NCBI GenBank assembly: GCA_034440635.1
Contig: JAOTON010000056.1
Span: 1,583,501 to 1,647,500, forward strand
Direction: 5' to 3'
DNA: 64,000 nt
Origin: Lepas anatifera
Taxonomy: Eukaryota > Arthropoda > Thecostraca > Lepadidae
The notes below the pieces were generated by a model. The model made no database searches and was not told where the DNA came from. It worked only from the letters and a program-made list of their open reading frames with translations. This document shows positions 37,394-48,849 of the stretch, piece by piece; the stretch's first letter is position 1, and each line of letters begins with the position of its first letter. The translations under genes were made by a program, and so were the position numbers.

Positions 37394-39354
37394 CAAATAT
37401 CCATATCCGTAACCAATGCCCTTATCCCATTAGGATTCATTCGGAATTCGGGCGTTAGGAGCATTCTGAATAAATTAATACATTTTCTGTAGCAAAATGG
37501 CAATATTTTGCCTGAAAAAATAGTCAAGAATATCTACGGAGCCAATGCACATCGAATTCTAATTGATTTCTAAAAATAGCACTGTGTCAGGTCGGAAGCG
37601 AGTGGCGTCTGATATCCTGGCAGCGGACAAGGGTAGGCTCTCGTCTAGAGTGGCTTCTGTTTTATTTTGATTAATAGGATTGTTCTTCAGCGATTGATAT
37701 TGCAGGCATGAGTTATTTGTTTCAAACCTTGATGCTTGAAATGAAATACTGGTAACTCATTTCGGTGCAGACTGGTAAAAGTATGAATAGCAGTATTGAT
37801 TTGAGGGAATTTGCGACAGACAAACTTCACTGGCTATGCAGTGTCACGAAATACGCTATTGGCGGGAAAATATACAGCGAACAGCTGGGATTTGAACCCA
37901 CATACTTCTGATCGTGAGCTCATCGTCCTACGGTTGGACCTTACTACACCCATCCCGCCTGGACGTATAAGCAATAATACCTGACTGTACAGAGGTGCCC
38001 TTTTCCTAAACATTGTGCATTTTAAAGCTCATGTGTACCCTTTTTTCTGAAGTTCACCACGCCAAAAACCTATAAAAATCCCCTGACTGGAGCATAAATG
38101 AGTGGATTCGTGTCATGGTCAAACCTGTCAGTGACTCGACGTCGATTCTATCTAAATGAGAGCAAGCTTTGACTCCCTACTTGGGCTTGGAAAGACGATT
38201 TTAAGGGGCTCATGTCTCATATTTAGGCGATATGTAGTTCTACTCAAGGACGTCCGAATTTTCGTTCAGTCATATCTAGGAAATGGATGTGATGACGACT
38301 TTTGACCTGTCCTGACTTCTGACTCCTGCGGAGCCAAGGGTCCCGCTTGAGTCTGAGTAGCATCAGAACTAGCAGCACTCTGATCCAGCTCCAAACCCAA
38401 TACATTTCCGGCACTCAGCGGATATTTTCTGAACAAATCAAGGACCTATGGGGATAGATATCGTGCTTAAATACATATAAACACTGAGTCATTGCTGCTG
38501 AAGTGCTGACTCATCCAATCCAATCAGAGAGTCAGAGTTTAGTCTCACTTTGTCTGGGTCAGCTTTGGGTCACCAAGTCCAGTCCGGGTCGTATTATACG
38601 TCGCGGGCTCTGCACATCTTCTTCTAGTATCCTTTGACTCCTTTTTATTGCCTTCTAGATGGTCCATCAGACATAACTCAATACATTGGTAAATGGTCAT
38701 TATCAAACGCTAAATTCGCCTTCTAAACACTAACTACCACCTTGGCTAGGTAGTTCCGTACATGAATAGTTAGCCAAACTGCATTTGAAAAAAGAACATG
38801 TATAATAGCTGCGATGTGTATGGTAACTCAAAACGCGTAGACTTTTTGGCCACTGGTCTGCAGTGGAGGTTGATCTGAAGGGCTGGGGACCAATCGCCAC
38901 GGTTACCTGGGCAGTTTCCGACGCACCATTATCGCACTGACTGCAGGCACAGATCCATCAACTCATGCAGCCGGGTGCTGGGTACGCTTACACGACCTTG
39001 TCTCATCATCCCCAAGAAAAAAGTACTCCTATCTATAGCGCCTTAACAAGCTTATTGGCTTGGACGTTTCTTTAAGCGGGCCGTGGTGAGTGAGTGAAAG
39101 ATTGCACGACTGGGTTCATGTATACCTGCCAAGCTGGAGCCCAATTGATGACCTAATGGATGCCTGAAACTGATTTGAGGACCCCGATGAAAATGCTGGA
39201 ATGTAGAGATAAGTCGGAGTGAGCTCACTTCAAGCTTCCCAAACTAGGATGATGCATTTTATTGTTCTTATGTGAGATGCTTGCCATTTTCTTGGGTCAT
39301 ATTGTGTTTATTTTCAGGCACTGACTTCGCCTGTAAATAGATATTCATCTGTTG
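37394..39354. other. No recognisable gene
   Basis: Only short frames. It includes the tRNA-like segment at 37884-37959. No protein motif was recognised. Confidence 0.45.
37884..37959 (-). repeat. tRNA-like sequence or SINE head
   Basis: The minus strand has TGGGTGTAGTAAGGTCCAAC (A-box-like) and GGTTCAAATCCC (B box) about 40 bases apart, total length about 76. The possible acceptor stem is poorly paired, so a SINE or tRNA pseudogene is more likely than a functional tRNA. Confidence 0.45.
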
Positions 39355-39362
39355 GCAACATG

Positions 39363-42300
39363 CAGTGGCGTAGCCAAGGGGGTCCTTGGGGTCCGCGGAC
39401 CCCCTTGGCCTGACCTTATGCACTGGAAAACACGAGCATTGGTTCAGGGGCCCCTGAGCTTGGCCTCAGGGGCCCTCGAGCTCGATCTCAGGCCCCGAGG
39501 TTGGTCTCAAGGGACCTGAGCTTGGTTCAGGGGCCAGCTGGTCTTACGGGCCCCTGATCTTGGTCTCAGGGGGCCCCCGAGCTCGGTATCAGGGCCCCCG
39601 AGCTTGGTCTCAGGGAGCGCAGTTTGGTCTCCGGGGCCCCCGAGTTGGTTCGGGGGCCCCGAGCTGGTCTCACGGGCCTTGAGCTTGGTCTCAGGGGCCC
39701 CGATCATCGGTATTGAGGACTCCAGAGTATCGAACATTGATTTCGGGAGGGCCCGGCTTGGTCTCAGGGGGCCCGAGTTTGTCTCAGGGGCCCCCGAGCT
39801 TGCTCTCATGGGACCTCGAACTTGGTCTCAGGGGCCCTGATCATCGGTATCGGGACTCTAGGTAACCGGACATTGATCTCGGGGGCCCCTGAGTCGGTCT
39901 CAGGGACCCCCGATCTTGGTCTCAGGGTCCCTAGCTTGGTCTCCGGGCCTCCGAGCTTGGTCTCAGGGGGCCCGAGCTCGGTCTCAGGGGCCCGAGCTTG
40001 GTCTCAGAGACCTCCGAACTTGGTCTCCGGGGCTTTCCGAGCCTGGTTCAGGGGCCCTCGATCATCGTATCGAGGGCTCCAGAGTACCAAACATGGATCT
40101 CAGGGGCCCCTGAGCTCGGTTCAGGGGCCCCTGAGCTTAATCTCACGGAATTTTTGATCTTGGTCTCAGAGGCCTGGGTTGGTCTTAGGGGTCCCCGGGC
40201 TCAGTCTCAGGGGGCCCCCGAGCTCGCTGCCAGGGCCCCCAGGTTGGTCTCAGGGGACCCCGAACTTGGTCTCAGGGAACCCTGATCATCGGTATCGAGA
40301 CTCTAGGGAACCAGACATTGTTCTCGGGGGGGCCCACTGAGCTGGTTTCAGGGCCCCCGGTTTTAGTCTACGGGCCTTTCGATCTTGGTTTCGGGTCCCC
40401 AGCTTGGTTCAGGGACCCTGAGCTTAGTCTCAGGGGACTTTCTATCTTGGTCTCAGGGGCCTCGAGTTTGGTCTCAGAGGACCTCAGAGCTCAGTCTCAG
40501 GGGCCCCGAGCTTTGTCTGAGGGGACCCCGAACTTGGTTCAGGGGGCCCCTGATCATCGGTGTCGAACTCTAGGGAACCAGACATTGTTCTGGGGGGGGC
40601 ACAGAGCTGGTTCAGGGGCCCCCGAGCTTGGTCTCAGGGACCCCGAGCTTTAGTCTCACGGGCCTTTTGATCTTGGTCTCAGGGACCCCGAGCTAAGTCT
40701 CAGGGGCCTTTCTATCTTGGTCTCAGGGGGCCCTCCGAGTTTTGTCTCAGGGGGGCCTCAGAGCTCGGTTTCAGGGCCCCCGAGCTTGGTTCAGGGGACC
40801 CCCGAACTTGGTCTCAGGGGGCCTCTGATCATCGGTATCGAGACTCTAGGGAACCGGACATTGATCTCGGGGCCCCTGAGCTCGGTTCAGGGCCCCGAGC
40901 TTGGTCTCAGGGACCCCGAGCTTTAGTCTCACGGGCCTTTCGATCTTGGTATCAGGGTCCCCTAGCTTGGTCTCAGGGACCCGAGCTTAGTCTCAGGGGC
41001 TTTTCTATCTTGGTCTCAGGGGCTCTCGAGTTTTGTCTCAGGGGGCCTAGAGCTCGGTCTCAGGGGCCCCGGCTTGGTCTCAGGGACCCCCAAACTTGGT
41101 CTCAGGGGCTCCCGAGCTTGGTCTCACGGACCATTCGATCTTGGTTCAGGCGGCCCCTAGCTTGGTTCAGGGACCCCGAGCTTAGTTCGGGGCCTTTCTA
41201 TCTTAGTCTCAGGGGACCCTCGAGTTTGGTTCAGGGGCCCCGAGCTTGGTTTCAGGGGGCCCCTGATCATCGGTATTTAAGGCTCCAGAGTACCGAACAT
41301 CGATCTCAGGGGCCCCTGAGCTCGGTCTCAAGGGCCCCCGAGTTTGGTCTCAGGCCCCCACCGAGCTTTAGTCTCTGGGCCTTTCGATCTTGGTCTCAGG
41401 GGCCCTGGCTTGGTGTCGAGGCCCTCCGAGTTTGGTACCAGGGGCCCCGAGCCTGGTCTCAGGCCCCCCGAGTTGGTCTCAGGGGCCCTCGAGCTTGGTC
41501 TCAGGCCCCAAGCTTGGTCTCGGGGCCCGAGCTTGGTCTCACGGGTTTTCGATCTTGGTTTAGGGGGCCCCAGAGCTGGTCTCAGGGATCCCCGAGCATT
41601 GGTATCGATGGCTCCGGAGCAGCGAACATTGATCTCGGGAGTGGGGGGGACAATACTGATCTCGGGGTTCCCCGGCTATCGATATCGGGGGACTTTGGCG
41701 AGGCCCGAGAATTGGCCCCTGGGACCCGGTTTGGTCTCGGGGCCCAGGCTGGGCTCAGGGTCCCCGAGCATTGGTTCAGGGCTCCGAGTACCGGCATTGT
41801 CTCGGGGGCCTTCGAATGTTGATCTGGCCCCCAACAACGGTGTCGGTTACTCCTGGAAAAGTGAAGATGGCCTAGGATGCCCCCGAACCTGATCTAGCGG
41901 AACCCCGAGCTTGGTCTTAGGAGCCCCGCGCATCGTTCCGGGCTCCGGGTATTGGTATCGGGGGGGGGGGCATGATTTCGGGCCTCAGGCTGATCTGGCG
42001 GGCCCCGATGTGTGGATGCAGTGGCGTGCCGGGGTTCTGGTTCGGAACCCCCTTTGGGCCATCTAAACCACTGCAAGCATTCTCTGATCACGGGGCCCCA
42101 GAATCAGTTCAGCCCTGAAGATTCGTTTGGGCGTCCGAGTCGGCCTGGGCCCCGCCCTGAGGTCGTCTCAAGACCCCAAAGTGATTTCGGGGTCCCTGGG
42201 TTGTCTCGGGGATCCCGAAGTCGGTCTCAGGGGCCCGGAGTCGGTCGGGGCCGAACTCGTCCCAGGGTCCCCGAGGTGGTTCTCGGCCCCGCGACAGTCT

Positions 42301-44548
42301 ATTTCAGGGGGCTCCATGGGAGTCGTCTCGAGACCCCAGAGTCGGTAGGGACCCCAAGTCAGTTTGTCCCGTATTCGGTCCCATAGTCTTCGGGCGTTCT
42401 CTGAGTCATATTTTTTCAGGTGCCCGGGTTAATCTAGGGGTCCGGTTGTCTCATTTGATCGCGAGTGCTGATCTCAGGAGGCCCCTGGGGGTAATCTTGG
42501 GCCCTCGAGTTTGCCTGAGACTGTGCCCCCCTAGTTGTTGCTAGAGGCCCCAGTCATCTCGGGCACCTAAAGTTGTCTGGTGCTCCCGGGGCTGTCTCGG
42601 TTCGTCCAAGAGCTAATTTTGGGGCTTTGGGTAATTCCCAGAGGTGCTTGAATTTTGGTCTCCGGCTCCGGTAAGCCTTAGACCTCTGAGGGCTAATCTG
42701 GGCTTCGGAGGCGTCTCGGGGTGCCGTGCCAATACTCAGTTTGGGGTGTTCCCGCCTCCTCCTCAGTGTTAGTCTCGGGGCGCCCAGGGTTAGTCTCAGA
42801 GGGCTGTCGGAGTCATTCCCAGTCCCCTCCCCACCCCAAAGACAGCCTCAGGGACCCCAGGCTAATCTGGATGGCCACGATAGTAGTCTCGCCCCTCCAG
42901 AGTAAATCTGGGGGGGGGGCCCATAATTGTCTCAGGGTGCTGCCGAATAACTAATCTCAGGAGCCCCGAGAGATTCTCGGGCCCCAGTTTTGATCAGAGG
43001 CGCCGTGAATCGTATCGGACTCCTGAGATCTAATCGGGAGGGGGCCGGAAATTAACCTTGTGGTAGCGCCAAGTGTTGGTCTTGGCGCCCCGGTGCTCAG
43101 GTCCCCAGAACTGATCTCGAACCGAGTTACTTTGGGGAATTGTCTCACGGGTCTCCAGTAGTTGTCTCAGGGTCCCCGAGCTGCCCTAGTGTCCCCAAAG
43201 CTAGTCTCAGCGGCATTCCTCTCCTTCCTCCCCCTCCCTCAAGTTATCCTCAGGGCCCCCGAGTAAGTTCCAGGAGTCCCAGTAGGTGTCTCTGGTCCCC
43301 AATGCTGGTTTTGGGGGACGTAGTGTTGCGGGAAAGTGTTGTTTTCGGGGTCCCTGATACTGGTTTCGGCGCCGTGTCGTGCTGGCCCCTGGAGATCTCT
43401 GCTCGACTCAGGAGTCGGGGGCGGTGGGTGTGGTCCTGGGTGGCTTAACACTGGCATGCGTAAAGCCCTGTACAAGCCTATCGAGACCTAAAGTCCAGGA
43501 AGTACTCACCCCCAAGCCCCGGATTCCAACCAATGGCTGGGGGGGTAAGTGGCGGTTTCATCAGTAGGACTGTCCATGGAATAGGTTTTATATAGCATCT
43601 GGGGCACACTCTTTCTTTTTTGGCGTCCTTTTTCTTTCCGTTTCTTTTAGATTTTAGAATACAATCCAGAGATATCGCTTGAGATCCTAGGCTCAAGAAG
43701 ATTTCGAAAATCATATGCCTCGGAAAATTTATGTTTCATTGCGTACCAAAAAGACAATTGAAACATATCGATCGGCACCATTACTGAAGGAAGGCAAAAT
43801 TAATCTATTTTAGATCCATAATGAATCGAACAGGAATTTGGACTTCGCTGGTTTTCAATCTTTAGCTTAGTCCCAATAACTACCGTTCTAAATATTCTGA
43901 AATAAACAACTTTCAAATATTGTCGTAGGAAACCAGAAAAACAAGGAAAATGCACACATTGATGAGCATAATCCCAAAAGAAAAATAGGTATGCAGGTTT
44001 AAAATAACAATGACAGGTAATCCAAGGCGATACTTATCTTGGGGCCTATTGTTTTGGTAATTTGCTCATTTCAACATAGCAGGGTAAGAGTAACTGTGGT
44101 GATTCACGGATTTTCCGGTATGGCTATTGACGTCCGATACCCCCATACTATCTTGTTTTTTATTCATTTTCCATTTTTTGAAACTTTCTGATTAAGAGTT
44201 CATTATTCGACACCCGGAAAAATTGGTATCTTTTCCGTGGACCATTTTTGTTAAACACTGACCTTCTGACTTTGCTGTTCCAGTGTTGGGTAAGTCGGTT
44301 ACATCTGCACGCAGCACATTTGATTTCCCGAAATGTGCCAAACTGTTATTATGCCCGCTGTTTGGTTGGGGCCTTAATATATGGTGACCTAAACTACACA
44401 CTTGGTCGGATCGAGAAAATGAACTATAAACAAATAATAACAACACTTAAAATGGATTAAATTTCCGTCGTGTAAATGTTATAATGCCAATATTTCGATT
44501 TGAAATGGGCCCCGACTCTCCGTCCTGGGCCCCGAGTCCCCTCCCCTG
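39363..44548. mobile_element. Second copy of the 21295 hAT-like satellite element, right end truncated
   Basis: It starts CAGTGGCGTAGCCAAGG. The flanks GCAACATG (39355-39362 and 44549-44556) are an 8-base target-site duplication. The interior has the same GAGCTTGGTCTCAGGGGCCC units, and 43690-44510 matches the AT-rich tail at 24080-25000. The right terminal inverted repeat is missing or garbled. Many units lack one or two bases compared with the first copy. Confidence 0.82.
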
Positions 44549-44559
44549 GCAACATGAAT

Positions 44560-45290
44560 TAATAAATGAATAAAGTAGGTATAAAAATCTCCCTGGGCTG
44601 GTCGTAGAGGAGCCCTTATACCGACCGGGGACAAAAATTATTTCGAACTTGCGAATGGAATATCACAACTGAAGACTCATATATCGGATGGTTTGTTTCG
44701 ACTGAAGGACTATTTAGCAAAAATGGTCGCCTAGAGAGAACCGAGACGGGTACCTATACTATTGCAGGGACGGATTTCCAGACATTGCGTTTTGTAGCGT
44801 AAAATGTCAGTGAGGAGCAGAAAGAAAAATCTCGTCATTTATCAAACAAGTACAGGAACGATCACGATGACTATAGTACCTATACCCCATTCTATCTACA
44901 AGATGTTAGCGAAGCCCTCAAGCAAAGAACTTCACATGTTACAAAATGTACCATTTAAGTTAGTAACTTTGATATCAAACATCTTTCCGAATTTTTGTGT
45001 TCGATAATCTTGCATTAAATATAATTTACCAAGTCGTCCCTTGCCTCACTTCTCCTCTCCAGACCTCAATGTGTGTCAATTTGCCTGAGCCTGTTCAAAT
45101 TATCCACCTTTGTTTTGTTATCTCAGCTTCCAAGTACAGTAGCCTAACGGTCCAAAGCTGTGACACCGTGACACCAGAGATAAATGTAGGTATGTTCTAT
45201 CACAGGCTTAACAGTTGAAGTACCCGCATTCTTTACTGATTTTCTCACATTTTCTTCACACACGGTTGATTTTGTTTCGGTTCTCCCGCC
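44560..45290. other. No recognisable gene
   Basis: AT-rich, with short open frames and no identifiable motif. Confidence 0.45.
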
Positions 45291-45418
45291 AGCTCCCTAA
45301 TAACGATACAACAGATTTACAGCTGTAATTGGGGATATTTTGAACCCATGCCAGCCTGGGGATGCGCTGAAACGTGCTGCCGTCCCAGCTGTACAGCCGC
45401 TCCGCGTGTCTGGAGCTG
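45245..45418 (-). CDS. Uncertain exon-like segment (possible EAR-type repeat)
   Basis: One minus-strand frame reads SRHAERLYSWDGSTFQRIPR after a possible acceptor (GGTTGCGGCAG/CTC), then runs to a TGA near 45245. The pattern LYSWDGSTF resembles the W-x-G-x-x-F core of epilepsy-associated (EAR/EPTP) repeats. A single short match cannot establish the family. It lies just downstream of a minisatellite on the same strand. Confidence 0.2.
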
Positions 45419-45509
45419 CCGCAACCAAGCCCTTCCAGGTGTCGCCGTTAAAACGAGTACACTGACACTGCACCTGGCTGCCTTCGCCTCTCAAACAATC
45501 TCAGCCACA

Positions 45510-46015
45510 GCCGGAGACTGACACCGGCCACATGCCACTTCCGGAGGCTGACGGTGCTCACAGGCTACAGGCCATAACCGGAGGCTGACGGTGCTCACAG
45601 GCCACAGGACATAACCGAGACTGACGGTACTCACCGGCCACAGGCCATAACCGGAGACTGACGGTGCTCACAGGCCATAACCGGAGACTGACGGTGCTCA
45701 AAGGCCATAACCGGAGATTGACGGTGCTCACAGGCCATAACCGGAGACTGAAGGTGCTCACAGGCCACAGGCCATAACCGAGACTGACGGTACTCACCGG
45801 CCACAGGCCACAACCGGAGACTGACGGTGCTCACAGGCCACAGTGAGAGGCTGACGGTGCTCACAGGCCACAGTCAGAGGCTGACGGTGCTCACAGGCCA
45901 CAGGCCATAGTCGGAGGCTGACGGTGCTCACAGGCCACAGTCAGAGGCTGACGGTGCTCACAGGCCACAGGCCATAGTCGGAGGCTGACAGTGCTCACTG
46001 CACCTGTCTCTGTAC
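45510..46015. repeat. Minisatellite, unit about 30 bp with longer variants
   Basis: The plus unit is GGAGACTGACGGTGCTCACA followed by GGCCATAACC; variants duplicate GGCCACA. The minus strand shows CTGTGAGCACCGTCAG in every unit, resembling a donor GTGAGC followed by CAG. About 14-16 copies. Its open frames are repeat by-products. Confidence 0.9.
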
Positions 46016-46200
46016 GCGGCTCAGCTCGCGCGGCACCAGCACACACAGCTTCACAGCCAACGGCCAGCGAACGGGGCGCCGGCCTGTCAGTCCGGCCCGC
46101 GTCGGCTGTCGGCGCAGACGCGGTGGCGCCGCAGCGTCCGAGTACGCACCTGGCTGGTCACGCGACGCCTGGACTCTGCTGGCACCGTCTGTCATAGCTG
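46016..46200 (-). other. CpG-rich exon-like segment of unknown identity
   Basis: One minus-strand frame ends KLCVLVPRELSRVQRQ at CAG/GTGCAGTG, a weak donor directly abutting the minisatellite. The frame extends to a Met at 46195. No protein family is recognised, and it could equally be GC-rich non-coding DNA. Confidence 0.2.
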
Positions 46201-46502
46201 ACGCGGCCCCGGGACACCGCCACGGACAGGGACTGGTTTCTAGGATTGATTATTAGCTAATAGATCTGCAGACAGCCCCACGGCTAAAAACTGTCACCTT
46301 TCAGTCGCGAAACAAATGCAAGTTAGAAGAGGGCTCAGAACAGAACCGCTGCCCTGTAAGTGATCACTCATTTCAGAAATCACAGGCAATATTCAGTTCA
46401 AGCAGCACGATAACTTAAACGCCATTTCTAACATGTGGTCATCAAGTTTCTGATCACAAACAAATTGGCACTTTACCTTGGATTAACTTATCTTTATATA
46501 GG

Positions 46503-46560
46503 AGAGACTGGGGCTAGTTGAGCACGCATACCACAGCTATCTTCTGGTACATACTTTTCT
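46503..46560. mobile_element. Solo left end of the 1750-type element
   Basis: TAGGAGAGACTGGGGCTAGTTGAGC resembles the terminus TAGGGGAGACCGGGGCTAGT. No matching right end was found. Confidence 0.5.
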
Positions 46561-46624
46561 GTCATTGCTGGAAAACAAATTCCTTTGGCTTGCAGGTAAG
46601 TGATGTGTGTGATGCTTGGTTTTT

Positions 46625-46890
46625 CGCCAAGTGAGACGTAGGCAGATCCGGGATTTTCAACAAGCGGGGGAGGGCATAGTCGGGGGAGGGGGCGCCATCC
46701 GGACTAGGGGGTGCCAATTCTGGGCGGCAAAACCTCTCAGGTGGGCACCAAAATATCAGATGGGCATCATTTCTATCGCGGGGGCGCCGGTCCTCGCATC
46801 CTGGAGAGGGCTGATGCGAAGAGTTTGGCACTTCAAAGCCACAGCGTTTGGGGGTGGGGAAGGGGGCGCTACCCCCCCCCAGCTTGGGTG
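46625..46890. mobile_element. Decayed G-rich MITE
   Basis: GTAGGCAGATCCGGGATTTT at the left, then GGGGGTGCCAATTCTGGGC and further G-rich blocks, as in the 13918 family. Non-coding. Confidence 0.45.
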
Positions 46891-47271
46891 CGCTACTGTT
46901 CACACCGCTATCTTCACGCGATGTCGAAAATAATAATCTGGCAAGACTTTTGAAACACTCGCACATTAAAAGGAAAAAACAACGATAATTGCGTCAATCG
47001 AGCATCCCTTGTAATACACAGAGTCCCCAAGGGGTATAGGCTGCCCCGAGGGTTGGCCCGGCCTCAAGGAAATCCTAGATGCGCCTCTGGTCCTTTCAGG
47101 GGTGCCAGATTCGTTTCTGCACGTCTCATGGCGATGCGATAGTGGCTAAATCAGGCCGCGTGCTAGGAAAGCAGTAATAAGAAGCACGCAACCCCCTCAA
47201 TATGGACGTGGAGCTGGTCTGAGGCACCAGCCGGTTGTTGTGCTTGCGCTACTCATGTCCGGTCCACAGAG

Positions 47272-47434
47272 GCGGATCAAGCACTTAATTGGGGGGGACG
47301 GGGCTAGGGGCCTGTGGCCTCCTCCACCATTGCCCCGGATCAGCACCCGCCTGTCCATTAACTATAGGCACTCAGACATTGGGGGGGGGCTTGAGGGCCC
47401 CTAGCCCCCCTCCTTGTACCCGCCACTGTCAGTC
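47272..47434. mobile_element. hAT-like MITE, about 160 bp
   Basis: It starts CAGAGGCGGATCAAGCAC and ends CTTGTACCCGCCACTG, with GGCTAGGGGCC and its inverse inside. It belongs to the 14605 family. Confidence 0.65.
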
Positions 47435-47835
47435 AATACAGTGTCCCGTGAGCTGGCACTACTGCTATCAACCAGAAGCGCCTCAGGCGGATTTAGTTCT
47501 CGGTATCGTTAGCAGCAAAGTCGGACACACCAGTCACCATCACCGACTACAAGGTTGAAGATCACTTCAAACTCCCATCAATACGGTCACGGCCTGCTCA
47601 ATACGGCTTGCTTTATCTACACATCTTCTCTGGACGTATTGATTGCACCAAAATGACGGTATGTTCCGATCTACAAATTCAAGGATGTGTGTCCCGAGTT
47701 CCGAGACTATGCACGTTCCCTATGCCAGGGTTAGCGCGATAAAATGAAACCTATTCCGCAGAATTTCATTGCTTATTAACATTTTCTAAATTCGAAAAGA
47801 TGCCGATTTTTTGCTGCCACTCATTTCACATTTAA

Positions 47836-48845
47836 CCCGCGCCCCACCGGGGGTCCGGCGCCACCTTCGCTCACCGGGGGCCATCGATGGCCCCCTCTAA
47901 CTCCGAAAATATGGGCGTTAGCGCAAATCTGCAAAGTGCAATAGAAAGCTCGCGTGAATTCAGTAAGAAATTACTTCACATGTTTTAGTGCTCAGGTCAA
48001 TGGTTTGACCTCCAAAGGTCAAATTAGGTCAAGATCGGCTATTTTCACCAAATATGCAATGATTAAGCAAACTGGGCATAACTCTTATGTCATTAGAGCT
48101 ATTGAGGCCTGGTAAGTACATTTGATAGCAAATTGCCTGTACTTTTTCCGCTATGTGGAACGTAAAGACCTCCCGCCAGTGGTTTGACCGCCAGAGGTCA
48201 CCTCGTGACCTAATATGACCTGAGGTCACGAAAGGTCAAAAAGTGACCTTGCTGTATATCAAATGAAAGCCAGTGACAAGACAAACACGATGGTGTTTGT
48301 TTCACCGCTCTAGCTCAATTAGGTCAAAAGTTATTGTCAAAATACTGTTTTTGACCTCCGGTGACCTTGGATGACCTTGGAAAAGTCAAGGGCAAATATG
48401 ACCCCTGGGATCCGTGAAAGGGTGTCCAAAAACGTTGTTCTGAGCAGTCTGAGTATTTGCAATCATTTTTGTGGCTTTTATATCATGAAATAGCTTTTCC
48501 CAATGCTTTTCCAATGGGAGAGGTCGCCTCGTGACCTGACCTCAGGGCACGAAATCGAAAAATCCCGGATATACACCTTGTAGACCCTGGAGGGGTCATG
48601 AAGTGTAGGAAGTTTCAAATCGATCGACTTTGAAATGTAGCTCTTACAGAGCTCTAAAGTGAAGTGAGGTGACCTTGGTTGACCTCGTCTGGTGACCTGA
48701 CCTTGGGTGACCCGGGGTAAAAATTTCAGGGATGATGGGAAAATGATGCAGTGAGAGGTAGAGCCCTCAACCGCGGTGCTGCGCCTCGTCGTTTTTCTGC
48801 TATCCCGGAAAAACCTTAGGGGGCCATCGATGCTTCGTGGCGAGG
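47836..48845 (+). mobile_element. TTAA-type element, copy D
   Basis: TTAA lies at 47832-47835 and 48846-48849. It is nearly identical to copies A and C, with the conserved DR4 and CATCGATGG palindromes. No ORF. Confidence 0.88.
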
Positions 48846-48849
48846 TTAA

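Noticed and set aside
37884..37959. Functional tRNA gene
   Set aside because: A and B boxes are present, but the acceptor stem does not pair convincingly. Treated as a SINE head or pseudogene.
41010..41822. 270-codon plus-strand frame with GLRGPRAWSQG repeats
   Set aside because: Generated by the GC-rich satellite interior of a hAT-like element, with no domain, start context or splice support.
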